Shown: positions 11,955-24,614 of the stretch, in pieces
How the letters are laid out: every line of letters starts with the position of its first letter
Numbering within the stretch: the first letter of the stretch is position 1
NCBI GenBank assembly: GCA_963989385.1
Contig: OZ022501.1
Coordinates: forward strand, 88,396,979-88,460,978
DNA length: 64,000 nucleotides
Direction of reading: 5' to 3'
Origin: Ctena decussata
Taxonomy: Eukaryota > Mollusca > Bivalvia > Lucinida > Lucinidae
Position numbers and translations under genes: made by a program
The notes under the pieces: model-generated
What the model was told of the DNA's origin: nothing
Seen by the model: the letters and a program-made list of their open reading frames with translations, nothing else
Databases searched by the model: none

Positions 11955-12515
11955 TAGTGAAATACGTTCCTTCTTCTGAATGTATTCTCTTGCTCTGGAA
12001 GAAACTCTTTTACTTTTACTTCACTGCAGCTGGTGTTGTGCCGTGTGGTCGCCGTAAAATGTCTCCCTGTACATCATCCATAGTGCAGATTTTATTTATT
12101 TTCATCCTTTGTGATCAGAGTATATATCCAAAAAAATCTGAAATTTTAGACTGGTTTAGACTCTCATTCTTGATCATCGTCTTTTATATTATTTGGATCC
12201 TTTTTGACACCAGTCAGTCTTTTAATCGACTGCCCAATTACAATTAAGAAATTTCAGTATGCTTTTCTCTGGTTTCGTCACCAGATATTGGCAGAGTCAC
12301 TGATGAGGCTTTATTAGCCAAAACTACGTAATCTGGCCCATGTTCCTTCTTCTGAATGTATTCTCTGCTCTTGAAGGAACTCTTCAAGATTTTATCTTTA
12401 CGTCTGCCCGTACATCATCCATAGTGCAGCTTTTATTTATTTTCGTCCTTTGAGATCAGAGAATATATTCACAGAAATCTGAAATTTTACATTGGTTAAA
12501 GGCCAAGATACAACA
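11955..12515 (+). mobile_element. Retrozyme-like tandem element (about 1.5 units) with decayed hammerhead
   Basis: The phrase GTTCCTTCTTCTGAATGTAT occurs at about 11965 and again at 12342, giving a monomer of about 377 bp. Each unit runs from the hammerhead 3' arm through GAAGGAAC, a GCAGCTGGTG...CGTAAAATGTCTCC block, GTACATCATCCATAGTGCAG, then ACTGCCCAATT and back to a hammerhead. The second unit lacks part of the GCAGCTGG block. There is no open frame; such elements are replicated in trans. The same organisation appears on the minus strand at 39990-40685. Confidence 0.75.
12294..12339 (+). ncRNA. Hammerhead ribozyme, decayed copy
   Basis: The core CTGATGA (12300-12306) is intact. Stem II is GGCT-TTATT-AGCC, but the following GAAA is changed to AAAA at 12320 (G12), and the stem III partner is CTACGTAA, so the cleavage triplet reads ATC. 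The stem I arm GAGTCA has one mismatch with TGGCCC. Loss of G12 should abolish self-cleavage. Confidence 0.75.
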
Positions 12516-13080
12516 GGAGCAGTTTGTAGTTAAACTTTTTAGCACCTAGTTGATAATGGCAATATCCCTCTCCCTTTCCTAGCATGGTTCGAGTTCAAAG
12601 GTGGTAGATTCATTATCATCTTACATATAGAATCTCACACCTGTAGCTGGATCCGCTACCTATTCAGTAGGTAATCATCACTGTTGCTGCTGATAAGCAA
12701 AATACATATTAAACTGATACCGGTATAACCAATAAATGTAATGCTAAATGTTCCATATTGCAAACAGTAAAGACCCAGATCAGTTGGATGCAAAGGATGT
12801 TATACCCTCCTTATACTCGCAAAGAACGGACTTGTCCAAACTGTGAAAAAATAATTTCGGAAAGTTTTTTTTTTTTATGACACTTGCTGCTGATCAGATG
12901 CTTCCCTGTTTGTATATTGCCAGTCAAATAATTTAGCATTACTGACTTTAAAACAACTAATATGAAGTTCTTACATTTTTTCAATAATGTATTTTAATGC
13001 GGTTTTACTTTGTTGGAAAAATTGGGGGAAAGGAGAAGAGGGAGCTACCATGGAGAAATTCTGAAATTTTTGGAATGTTT
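12516..13080. other. Unassigned AT-rich stretch
   Basis: A short piece at about 12505-12540 (GGCCAAGATACAACAGGAGC) recurs inverted near 24636-24655, beside another hammerhead element. Otherwise nothing is recognisable. Confidence 0.4.
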
Positions 13081-13345
13081 CAAACTATAATTCTTAGACA
13101 ATTAAGCTATAACAACATTAAAGATTTTGATCAGCCGGCATATCTTTGTTTCCTTTAAGATTTGTACACTGTTAAAATTGGGACATCTAACATAATTACA
13201 TGTATCGCAATTGTCCTAAAGATTGAACAATATGCTTTTATACGGTAGTTATGCATTCAAAAGATGCAGACAGTGTATACCCTAATAGGTGCAGTCTGAT
13301 CTGGGTCTGTACTGCTTGCTCCAGCCTATCTGTCCCAGTATTAAG
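13081..13345. repeat. Relative of the 6480-6790 foldback MITE
   Basis: It shares the phrases AAAATTGGGACATCTAA and GTGCAGTCTGATCTGGGTCT with the element at 6480-6790, but its hairpin arms are eroded. Confidence 0.5.
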
Positions 13346-13481
13346 AATATTTACAGTATTATGAAAATTTGGAATAAAATCATACAAGCACCTGTTACAT
13401 GGCGTCAGAATACAGACTAGTGGAAGAGCAGAGGGCCTTTAAAGTTTTGTACATTATGCAAGAGTATACATGTATCTAAAC

Positions 13482-13640
13482 CACGAGTTCCAGTAGCTTA
13501 GTGGGTTTAGCATTGGTCTGCTGATCTAGTGGTCCTAGGTTTGATTCCCAAAATCTTCTCAGTTGTACGCAGGGTTCCATTGCGCACAGCCTTCATTAAT
13601 CCTGATATGACTGAGCCACAGTAAAGCCCAAGACATCGGA
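13482..13640 (+). mobile_element. tRNA-derived SINE-like element
   Basis: An A box (TAGCTTAGTGG, 13494-13504) and a B box (GGTTTGATTCC, 13539-13549) lie at normal tRNA spacing. The 5' part resembles a tRNA, but the acceptor stem does not close and a non-tRNA body follows. This fits a SINE with an internal RNA polymerase III promoter better than a tRNA gene. Extent is approximate. Confidence 0.6.
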
Positions 13641-13689
13641 TCCATCTATCCATATAGCTAAACCAATGGATGAAATGAAATAAAGTCCC

Positions 13690-14640
13690 TTTATGATTTT
13701 TAGTACGGAAATTGTGTACAAACTATCACTTTAGAACTGTCGGAGATATTCATGAAATTTTGTACAAATATAAAGTATTGTCAGTTGATGTTCAGAAATG
13801 AAGAACCCAAACTCCATCTACATTTCTATGAAGGTCGGTGGTATAAAAAACTAATTATTGCTATCACACAATCAAAATAGTGATATTACGAAGTCGGAAT
13901 ATCTTATTCAGGGACTAGAAAGAGAAAATACTCTGACTGGAATGATGGTGAAAAGTCTAATCCTGGCAACTGCAATGACGAGTCACAAAACGTAGAGCAG
14001 GACGACTAAAATGCTGAGTACCCATTTTGTTTTCTAAGTCCATGTGCAACCGAAAGGAGACGGACAAAATGCATGCGAGGAAAACAGCTCCATTAGGAAA
14101 GCAAAATATTCAAGTTACTGGAAAGTACTCAGTCATTTTGGTACGTGGTCTGATTTGAGGTACTTGGAAGAAAAACTCCAGCGAGTAAATGGTGGTGAAT
14201 GGGCAGTAAAACATCGCCGGGAAGTTATGCCACTTTGTGTTGTTGTTTTTTTTTTAAAAAAAGTGCAGACTCTATACCCAAACCCCAAAGGCAAACCATA
14301 CATTGATCATAAGTGGAAATAAATAAAACACTGCATACCATAAATTTGTCAACAGTTATCGCTGTAAAAAAGCAGAAAGCTGATGCCGCACAGAAATGTT
14401 AATTTTTCATTTTGTGCAACATGCAGCATATATCATCTGTGACTAAATCATAAAACTTAAAGACTTGATTATGAAAGAATTTGTTGTTCTTTGTATATAT
14501 GTGAATTTGAAATTTAGGATTAAAACTAAGGAGGTATTCACATACTCTTGATGTAATGTTACTTCTGAATTGAGGTTAAATGGTCCAGTTTGCAATGTTG
14601 CGGTCACTTTCAACCATCTGTATAGAAGGTGAGGAAAAAT
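13690..14640. other. Unassigned stretch with a trace of the 51.8-kb tandem core
   Basis: ATGAAATTTTGTACAAATAT followed by AAAGTATTGTCAG at 13752-13785 resembles one unit of the diverged array at 51750-52340. The 92-codon frame at 14044-14322 has no recognisable domain and is not called. Confidence 0.35.
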
Positions 14641-14664
14641 CTATGGGGCCGTTTTATTATTATT

Positions 14665-15730
14665 CTCTATAACTTGATATCCATAATTCGATTAATGGAT
14701 ATCCATTATTCGAATTATTAATATTTATAAACCAATTTATGGATATCTGTAATTCGAATTATGGATATCCATAATTCTATTCTATTTATTGATATCTATA
14801 ATTCGAATTACAGATATCCATGAATCATGTCGATTTATAGATATCTATATAATTCGAATTATGGATCTCTATAAATCAAATTATGGAGATCCATAGTTTG
14901 ATTTATTGATATCTTTAATTTAATATGATTTATGGAGATCCATAATTCGGTTTATAGATATCCATAATTCCGATTATATATATCCATAATTAGAATCATG
15001 GATATCAATAAATAATAGTTGATATTGATAAATAATTATCAATATCAATAGTTAGAAAATTGGATATCCATAATATGAATTATGGACATCACTAAATAGG
15101 GATAAAATAGTAAAATGGCACCCCATAGAAATCTGCATGGCAAAATGAGTATAAGATCCATCGCAGGACAGAGTAGAAAGTAAAGTTTGGATATCCATAT
15201 ATCGAAAAATGGATACTGAAAACAAATTACTGGTATCCATAAAAAGCAAATCAATATCTTATATAATGTTCACTAAGAGTTTTGGAGATCCATCAGTTGA
15301 TTTTTTATGTCCGTTAATCTCCTTATACATCTAATATTCTCAAGATTTTTGGATATCCATAATTTGATTTATGGATAGCCATAATTCGAGGTTTGATTCC
15401 AATTTTCGAATTATGGATATTGAATAGCCATCATGATTTCCAAAATTTCATTTCTGCATATCCATAATTCTGGTTTTGATATATGGATATCACAAATTAG
15501 ATATCAATGAATCGAATTATGGATATACAAAAATCGAATTATTGATATGAATTTAAGACATTGAAAAAATCGATTTATGGCTATCCATTTAATTCAATTT
15601 TTTATATTCAAAACTGATTTAGTTTAGCTATAATACTTTTTGTGATACTACAAAAGGAATATTGGATATCCTTTAAATGAATTATGGATATCATAAGCAA
15701 ATTATGAATAGCCAAAAAATATGGGGATAT
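14665..15730. repeat. Palindromic GGATATCC/GAATT minisatellite, about 1.1 kb
   Basis: The sequence is built from imperfect copies of ATGGATATCCATAATTCGAA and its inverse. One 22-bp exact palindrome sits at 14756-14777, with GGATATCC at its centre and GAATT/AATTC ends. Because the unit is its own reverse complement, both strands read alike, and the mirrored open frames here are by-products. Units degrade towards 15.7 kb. Confidence 0.8.
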
Positions 15731-16045
15731 ATAGAAAAAAGAAAAGACAAGTTGCCCCTTTAGGTTTTTATGGTAGGGACTACAAATTTCTTGACCATGA
15801 ACCAAGAGGATTTAAAGACTGGCTGTTATACTAATTTTGAAAAAAAAATAAGACGCATTAATAAAATTACGGTATGTAGACTTATGCTGCCTGAATGGTG
15901 CAGGCTGGTGATTGACAGTTATATGCTGCAAACTCGGACGAAGGAAAATCCTAAAATAACAAGCATATTTTGTGAATTTATATCCCCGCCGAAGTGGCCC
16001 TGATTCGTTTATGTTTTTTTTTCAGTTTCATAAAATTATGTTCAC
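15731..16045. other. Short unassigned stretch
   Basis: A 77-codon plus-strand frame (15770-16003) shows no domain I recognise, and no splice context was convincing. I treat it as non-coding. Confidence 0.35.
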
Positions 16046-17545
16046 TGGTTACTTAGTTAAGGCTGAATTTATGGGTTGTACATACAATCAAGGGCAATAA
16101 CTCTGGCTTAAGTAAGGCTTAAGCTGAAGCTGTTCTTAAACACTTGCCTCAGTATCACTGCACTATGAAGATAGATTTTTGATTCGGTTACAAGAAATGT
16201 TGTTCGTCGGCACCTTACTAATGGCTAATTTGTGGATTTTAAATCAATTCAAGGGTATTAAAATTGTGCACTACTGACAAGATTATGACAAAACTAATGT
16301 GCACTGAGCACTGTGTCATTACAATGTATAATTATTATAAATTTCATGAAATTCCATTCATTGGTTACTTAGTTATGACTCAATTTGTAGATTTTAAACC
16401 AATTCGAGGGCAATAACTTATTTCTTACTGAAGCAATTCAGACAAAATGTAAGATGCACCAACGTGTTATGGTGATACATATGCAGTATAATTTTCATAG
16501 AATTCTAATCATTGATAACTTAGTTATGGCTGGAATTGGCAATCTCACATTGATTCAAGGGCAATAATTCGTGCAGAACTAATGCTATTCTGATGAAACT
16601 CTATGTGCATATCTGCGTTATGGCGATACATATTCAGTTTAAATTTCATGAAGTTTTGATAATTAGTCACTTGGTTATGGCTCATGTCATTGATTTTAAG
16701 TCAATTGAAGGGGCAATAACTCATGCATTACTGAAGCCAGTTTAACAACACTTCATGTGCAACAGCACATTATTGTGATATATTTTTCTTTTAAGTTTCA
16801 TGAAATTCCGTCAAGTGGTTACTTAGTTATGGCTCATTTCATTGATTTTAAGTCAATTAAAGGGAGATAACTCATGCATTACTAAAGACAGTCTGACAAA
16901 ACCTCATGTGCATCAGCGTGTTATAATGATATATACTTATTTAAAGTTTCATGAAATTCCGTCCAGTGGTTACATAGTTATGGCTCATTTCATTGCTTTT
17001 AAGTCAATTAAAGGAAGATAACTCATGCATTACTGAAGACAGTCTAACGAAACTTCATGTGCATCAGCGTCTTATAGTGATATATACTTATTTTATATTT
17101 TCATGAAATTCCGTCTAGTGGTTACATAGTTATGGCTCATTTCATTGATTTCAAGCCAATTAAAGGGCGATAACTCATGCATTACAAAAGCCAGTCTGAC
17201 GAAACTTCATATGCATTAGGGCGTTATAGTGATATATACTTATTTTAAGTTTCAAGAAATTCCGATTAGTGGTTAGTTAGTTATGGCTCATTTTATTGAT
17301 TTTTAGTCAATTAAAGGGCGATAACTCATGCATTACTGAAGACAGTCTAACGAAACTTCATGTGCATCAGCGAGTTATTGTCATATATACTGATTTTAAA
17401 TTTCATGAAATCCCATCCAGTTGTTACATTGTTATGGCTCCGGACGGACGGACGGACGGAAGGACGGACAGATGGAAGGACGAATGGACGGACGGACATG
17501 AGGAAAACTATATCCCTCCGCCTTCGGCGGGGGAAACAAAATAGG
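16046..17545 (+). mobile_element. Non-autonomous element: 150-bp tandem core, ACGG run, 3' hairpin
   Basis: TTAGTTATGGCTCATTT and GGGCRATAACTCATGCATTA recur about every 150 bp from roughly 16350 to 17330. The array leads into an ACGG/ATGG run at 17439-17497 and a terminal hairpin, TCCCTCCGCCTTCGGCGGGG, at 17513-17532. The layout matches other pearl-type elements here. Long frames on both strands across the ACGG run are artefacts. Confidence 0.75.
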
Positions 17546-19429
17546 AGAATAAAATCACAAGACTCGGCATAAAAAGAAAGTAAGTTTACAGAGATGTAAA
17601 TGTTCAATCAAGTTCAAATTAGGCTACTGCGTAATTTATATGCTTGGAGTTAGGTTTCTATTAAACTTTTCACTATTCACTATTCAAAATAAGGGAAAAC
17701 CACCCTTACGAAAAGGATTTTTTGCAGCAAGGTTACCGTAAGTTTGCTGCAAGCTTACTGCAAAGAAAAAGATCGCAGCAAAAAGATTTACGACTTCGCA
17801 GGACATTGCGGCTAGCAGCGAATTTCTTGCGAATAACATCGCTGCTAGCTGCAAAGTCGCAACAGGTTCACCAGAGACTATCATATTACATACGCTTTGC
17901 TACAAGGTTACCACTTGTTTGCTGCAACTTCGCAGCAAACTTAGACTTATTGCATTGCATTGCCAATGCATCGCAGGAAACTTTGTCAAATTCATCTCAT
18001 TGCCAAAACATCACAAGAAACTTAGTTCCATTCATCTTATTGCAAAAGCATTGCAGGAAACTTTGTTAAATTCATCTCTTCGCCAAAACATTGCAAGAAA
18101 CTTTGTCAAATGTATCTCATGGCCAAAACATTTGGGAAATCATAAACAAATTCCATACTTTGCCTTATCATTGCAGGAAACCTCAACATAATTTTGTGGC
18201 AGGGAAGAGTACAATATTTTCTTTTGCTCTCAGCTTCTCAGACCATTTACTGAAGCAAATATTAAAACAAAGATTAATGTGGAATATCTTTATATTGAAT
18301 TAGGCAACTGACTTTGAATCAAGCGTTAGAATCCCACTGAATACAAGTCTAAAGTAGTGGAATCTTAATGAATAATTATTGTCCTAAAATGACAGAAACA
18401 GGATGATTAAAAATTGCCTCATTAAACTTTGAACTTTTCATTCAGTTTCTGTAACCCTGACATTTGAACACAAAACCTCACTACCACAGTTAAAAAAATA
18501 TGAATGCACCCCAGGAATTTGAAAACAAAACCCTGTTTCCAGATTTAAAAAACATGAATATTTTTATAGTCAAAGGTCTGATGTTATTCAATTATCAATG
18601 CACAATTAGTAACTAATAAGAACAGAGGAATAAATCACCAGGAAGTCTACAGTTTATTAGATATTGATAAGTGTGACTTGTAAAGATACCATACTTCAAA
18701 GACTCCCTGTAGGGAAAGACAACCTGGAACATTAACACAATTACAGTCTGTGCATATTTTTGTCCATTTTGTCTGTAGACACTCACTAATAAAGGTCAAC
18801 ATAGGTGTTATATGAAAGGATAATGTAACTTTTTGTCTCAAAATGGTTGATAAATTCAAATGTTTGGTCATAAATATTAAAAGAAAGCTTTTAAAGGTAA
18901 GACTTATTTTTATATCATTTTAAGACACAGTGCGTGGAAAAAATCAGATTTTATATAGATCTGTAATTGGGGCTGCTGATATGTATATTTGTGTCATATT
19001 TTGGAACAATTCTAGGAAAAATGCCCTAATGACCATTAAGCAGGTATCTACTGAAAAAAGGGGGATTTCAAAGTAGTAATAATTCATTTATGTGGTTTAC
19101 AAATAACTGTTACAAAAAATGACTTAATCATATTTAGTTTTAAGAAACCTGGTACAAAAGTCTGTATTGTATATACTCGTTCCTGTTACAAAAGTCTTAT
19201 TGTATATAACAGTTCCTAATGTTAAGCTGACAAATCTTATTTAAAACAGACTAAAGCTATTTGTTATATCATGTTATATCATGTAAAACTGCAGAATATA
19301 TGGAACAGTGGTTTTATTGCAGCATTGGGAACTTTTTTTGTATCTTTTATCTTTGGTGTATTTATTTCTAGAGACTATGCATTAATTTATAGTAATATTG
19401 TCATTTTCTTTGAAGGGCAACTCTATTTA

Positions 19430-19560
19430 CCGTTAAAATTCTAAACATTGGATCAGATAGGTCTGTGCGAACAGTGCAGTGCTGCTGAAGGAGCAGTCTG
19501 ATCAGACCTGCAGTGTTAGCAATTCCATCTGCATCTTTTAGATACTTTACTGCACTGAAA
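19430..19560. repeat. Relative of the 6480-6790 foldback MITE, nested
   Basis: ATTCTAAACATTGGATCAGA with CTGCTGAAGGAGCAG and GTCTGATCAGACCTGCAGTG matches the central hairpin region of the 6.5-kb element. It is nested inside the 2.8-kb inverted-repeat element. Confidence 0.5.
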
Positions 19561-19730
19561 TAACAAAAAGCTACTGGTAATCTTTTTAGCAGTAACTAAG
19601 TAACTAGCTGTTACTGTTATAATTTTAGGTGTCCTAGTTTTCAGGATTTTTATGGTACCATATGAAATTAATTGTGTGTTTGTATTTCAAGTTTCATAAC
19701 CATGTCCCCCCTCCCCCACTGCACACACTT

Positions 19731-19753
19731 ACACACACACACAAACACACACA

Positions 19754-19808
<55 letters not shown>
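19731..19808. repeat. (CA)n microsatellite
   Basis: About 39 CA units with two AAAC interruptions near the start. It produces long frames on both strands that are not genes. Confidence 0.97.
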
Positions 19809-19810
<2 letters not shown>

Positions 19811-20460
19811 AACTAATCCATGGATGCAATACGGGGCAGTGTTCGTCCATCTGTTTCCCACATGCAAGCCTTTTGGGAGGGCCTCATATATGGAGCTGCT
19901 CATGAATATTCATGATGCTACTCAATTCACAGATAGATCACCTGGTAATTAAAAATGCAGGGATGTTCCGGCGAAGCTTACAGCAGCTTTGCAGCAATTT
20001 TCATGAATATTCATTATTATTAGATCCAAGTTTAGAAGATAACCAGATGCCATATAAGGAGCCGCGATGTTCTGGCATAGTTCGCCACATCATCACCAGA
20101 ATGTATGAATATTCATTATGGTTTGGGTAGTTCTGGCGAAGTAACGGCGAAGTCTGCCACAACATCGCAGTAACCCATATTTGGAAAAGGGGCGTTGCCA
20201 AAGCATCATCACAGAATTATAATGAATAAATTACTTTGCTGCAACCTTGCAGCAAACTTCATTAGCATAGTAAAACATCGCTGCAACCTTGCAGCAAACT
20301 TCATTTGCATAGTGAAACATTACCGCAACCTTGCAGCAAACCTCATTTGCATGGTAAAACATCGCTGCAACCTTGCAGCAAAGTTTGCAGTAAACTTGCA
20401 GCAACCTTACGGTAGCTTTGCAGCTGTGTTCGCAGGAGGCCAGTTTTTTTCATAAGGGCA

Positions 20461-23400
20461 GAGGACCAATTATCCTGTAGCTCACCTGACACTTGGTCCT
20501 GGTATATATTTTCATGCTTTTATACATGTATATAGCACCAGGGCAGGGGCCCCCTCCCTTGGGGATTAATGTTGAGTCCCAATTCTATATACCACCCACA
20601 AGGTCACTGGGCCTTTGTTTCTGGACGAAGATTTCTGAAGGGTTTTTATCATAAATGGGTGTGGCGGCCACCATTTTCATACGACCATGACCATCTGAAC
20701 AAACTTTGATTCCTTTGACCCAGTATTAAAGCTCCATATGAAATACAGTAGTCATTTGTATAAACTATGATGGGCCTGAGTGCCCAATGCTACATACCGG
20801 TACCAAGTTTCAAGGTTAAAGGCCTTTCGGTTCTCGAGAAAAAGACGTTTGAAGAGTTTTTACCATATATGGGCATGGTGGCCATCTTGGTCAAGTGACC
20901 AAGACCATCTGAACAAACTATGGTTCCTTTAAGCCGGTGAAGCTCCGTATGAAATATGGCTTCAATTGACCCTAGTGGCCTCTGAGAAGATGTTTGAAAA
21001 TGTTGACGGATGACAGAATCTCAATGACCTTGTACAAAAGTCAAAGAATGACCTTGACCTTTAACGACAAAATATCTTCATCTGGTCATTTAGTCAACCA
21101 TATATACCAAATATTGCACCTTAGACTTAAATAGTTTCTGAAAAATCCACTGTTTAAGCATTTTCCCATATAAAAGACTACATAATGTACCAAAGTTGAT
21201 AGTGTCATAAATTAGGTCAAGGTCAACGCACGATCATTTGTATAAACTATGATGGGCTTGAGTGCCCAAAGCTACATACCAAGTTTCAAGGTCATACACC
21301 TTTTGGTTCTGGAGAAGAAGATTTTGAAGGGTTTTTACCATATACGGGCATGGCGGCCATCTTGGTCAAGACCCTGAGAACAAACTTTTATTCCCTGATC
21401 ACATTTAGACTCCATATGAAATTTTGCTTCAATCAGACCAGTGTAGATGTTTTGAAAATCTTGATGATGGACAGACCGACAAAATGACCTTGACCTTCAG
21501 AAACATAATATCTTCATCTGGTCATTTAGTTGACCATATGTATCCATGTATTGTACCTTAGACTTAAATAGTTTCTGAGAAATCCACTGTATAAGCGTTT
21601 TCCCATATAAAAGCCTAACGTACCAAAGTTGACCATGTCGTAAATTAATTCAAGGTCAACGCATGGTCATGATTTGTATAAACTATGATGGGCCAGCATG
21701 CCCGATGCTACATACAAAGTTTCAAGGTCATAAGCCTTTTGGTTCTAATGAAGAAGATTTTTAAAGGGTTTTTACCATATATGGGCATGGTGGCCATCTT
21801 GGTCATGTAGCCCAGCCCCCCGGTATAAACTTTAGTTCCCCTATCCCACTGAGACACCATATGAAATTTGGCTTCAATCTCCCCATTGGTTTCAGAGGAG
21901 AAGATGTTTGAAAATCTTGATGACGGACAGACCGACAAAATGACTTTGACCTTCAGTGACATAATATCTTCCTCTGGTCATTTAGTTGACCATATATACC
22001 ACATATTGTACCTTAGACTTAAATAGTTTCTGAGAAATTCACTATATAAGCGTTTTCCCATATAAAAGCCTAAAATACCAAAGTTGACCATGTCGTAAAT
22101 TAGTTCAAGGTTAACGCAAGGTCATCATTTGTATAAACTATGATGGGCCAGCATGCCCAAAGCTACATACCAAGTTTCAAGGTCATAGGCCTTTTAGTTC
22201 TGGAGAAGAAGATTTTTGAAGTTTTTTTACCATATATGGGCATGGCGGCCATCCTGGTCATGTGACCCAGACCCCGTTTACAAACTTTCGTTCCCCCATC
22301 CCACTGAGACTCCATATGAAATTTGGCTCCAGTCGGCCCAGTGGTTTCAGAGGAGAAGATGTTTGAAAATCGTGACGACGGAGGGTCCGACGGAAAGACC
22401 TTGACCTTTAGTGACATATATCTTCATCTGGTCATTTAGTCAACCATGTATACCAAGTATTGTTCCTTAAACTTAAATAGTTTCTGAGAAATCCACTGTT
22501 TAAGCGTTTTCCCATACAAAAGCCTGACGTACCAAAGTTGACCATGCCGTAAATTAGATCAAGGTCAACGCAAGGTAATCATTTGTATATATTATGTTGG
22601 GCCCGCATGACCGATGCTACATACCAAGTTTCAAGGTCATAGGTCTTTTGGTTCCGGAGAAGAAGATTTGTGAAGGGTTTTTACCATATATGGGCATGGC
22701 GGCCATCTTGGTCATGTGACCCAGACCTTGGGTATAAACTTTCGTTTCCCTATCCCACTGAGACTCCATATGAAATTTGGCTTCAATCGGCCCAGTGGTT
22801 TCAGAGGAGAAGTTGTTCGAAAATCTTGATGACGGATGGTCCGACGGAATGACCTTGACTTGTAGTGACATAATATCTTCATCTGGTCATTTAGTCGACC
22901 ATGTATACCAAGTATTGTACCTTAGACTTAAATAGTTTCTGAGAAATCCACTGTTTAAGCGTTTTCCAATATAAAAGCCTAACGTACCAAAATTGACCAT
23001 GCCGTAAATTATGTCAAGGTCAACGCAAGGTCATGATTTGTATAAACTATGATGGGCAGGCATGCTTGATGCTACATACCAAGTTTTAAGGTCATAGGCC
23101 TTTTGGTTCTGGAGAAGAAGATTTTTGAAGGGTTTTTACCATATATGGGTATGGCGGCCATCTGGGTCATGTAACCTAGGGCCCGGGTATAAACTTTCGT
23201 TCTTCCATCCCACTGAGACTCCATATGAAATTTGGCTTCAATCGGCCCAGTGGTTTCAGAGGAGAAGATGTTTGAAAATCTTGACGACGGATGGTCCGAC
23301 GGAATGATCTTGACCTTTAGTGACGTAATATCTTCATCTGGTCATTTAGTCAACCATGTATACCAAGTATTGTACCTTAGACTTAAATAGTTTTGGAGAA

Positions 23401-24305
23401 ATCCACTGTTTAAGCGTTTTCCAATATAAAAGCCTAAAATACCAAAGTTCACCATGCCGTAAATTAGGTCGAGGTCAACGCAAGGTCGTGATTTGTATGT
23501 AATATGATGGGCCGTCATGCCCAATGCTAAATACCAAGTTTCAAGGTCATAGGCCTTTTGGTTCTGGAGAAGAAAATTTTTGAAGGGTTTTTACCATATA
23601 TGGGCATGGCGGCCATCTTGGTCATGTGACCCAGACCCCGGGTATAAACTTTCGTTCCCCCATCCCACTGAGACTCCATATGAAATTTGGCTTCAATCGG
23701 CCCAGTGGTTTCAGAGGAGAAGATGTTTGAAAATCTTGACGACGGATGGTCCGACGGAATGATCTTGACCTTTAGTGACATATATCTTCATCTGGTCACT
23801 AGTCAACCGTGTATACCAAGTATTTTTTCCTTTAACTTAAATAGTTTCTGAGAAATCCACTGTTTAAGCGTTTTCCAATATAAAAGCCTAACGTACCAAA
23901 GTTGACCATGCCGTAAATTAGGTCAAGGTCCATGCAAGGTCATGATTTGTACAAACTATGATGGGCAGGCATGCCCGATGCTACATACCAAGTTTCAAGG
24001 TCATAGGCCTCTTGGTTCTGGAGAAGAAGATTTTTGAAGGGTTTTTACCATTTATGGGCGTGGCTGCCATATTGATCATGTGACCCAGATACCTGGAACA
24101 AACTTTCGTTCCCCCGACCTAGGTAGGCTCCATATGAAATATGGCTTCAATCGGCCCAGTGGTTTCAGAGAAGAAGATGTTTGAAAATCTTGACGACGGA
24201 CGGACGACGGACGACGGACGGACGACGGACGGACGGACGGACGGACGACGGATGCCTGGCTATACTTTAAGCTCACCTATGAGCCTAAAGGCTCAGGTGA
24301 GCTAA
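20461..24305 (+). mobile_element. Helentron-like non-autonomous element with 455-bp tandem core
   Basis: GCTCACCTGA (20480-20489) at the left and TCAGGTGAGC (24293-24302) at the right are subterminal inverted repeats. A GAGCC-TAAA-GGCTC hairpin then ends in CTAA at 24302-24305. Between them are about eight units of 455 bp, recognised by ATATGGGCATGGCGGCCATC and TTCAGAGGAGAAGATGTTTG, then an ACGG run at 24196-24250. The subterminal inverted repeats, tandem core and 3' hairpin with CTRR end fit Helitron/Helentron-associated elements. The regularly spaced 60-84 codon frames are by-products of the period. Confidence 0.75.
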
Positions 24306-24614
24306 AAAGGAATTCAAATTTAACCATACTTTCAGGTCTGGAAAATCATACATACACCTTGTTTGTTTTATGGCAATAAATAAAGTTTTTAAAATCTGCT
24401 ATGTATGTCTCCATCCAATCTAATACTGTATAAGCTTCATCAGTAAGTTCTTATGTTAGCTCTGGATCTAATTAGCTGTCCATATGTGTTCTTGTTGCTT
24501 TGTCTAAAATGGAGATAATTTATGCATATACCTGCAACCAAGATTGTCTGTTAAATTTGGCCACATTAGGTCCCAATAAATGAACTTATTCCTGTTATGC
24601 TACATTATTAACAC

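Larger units (their letters stand above)
17703..20459. mobile_element. 2.8-kb terminal-inverted-repeat element with TTGCAGCAA subrepeats
   Basis: The left end (CCCTTACGAAAA, then TACCGTAAGTTTGCTGCAAG) and the right end inverted (CCCTTATGAAAA, then TACCGTAAGGTTGCTGCAAG) match, apart from about 25 bp present only on the right. Just inside, the left carries about 50-bp tandem repeats of ATTGCAGGAAACTTTGTCAA (17945-18185), and the right carries about 43-bp repeats of AACCTTGCAGCAAACTTCAT (20235-20400). There is no transposase. I could not identify a target duplication, so the superfamily is open. Confidence 0.65.

Noticed and set aside
19668..19952. Cys/Val- and His/Thr-rich frames
   Set aside because: They are translations of a (CA)n microsatellite. 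The same applies to the frame at 35727-36011.
20530..24260. Regularly spaced 60-84 codon open frames on both strands
   Set aside because: They recur exactly every 455 bp with the tandem unit and on both strands at once. They are products of the repeat, not genes.
20530..24260. CRISPR-like regular repetition
   Set aside because: Period is 455 bp with no short repeat plus unique spacer structure, in a eukaryotic genome.
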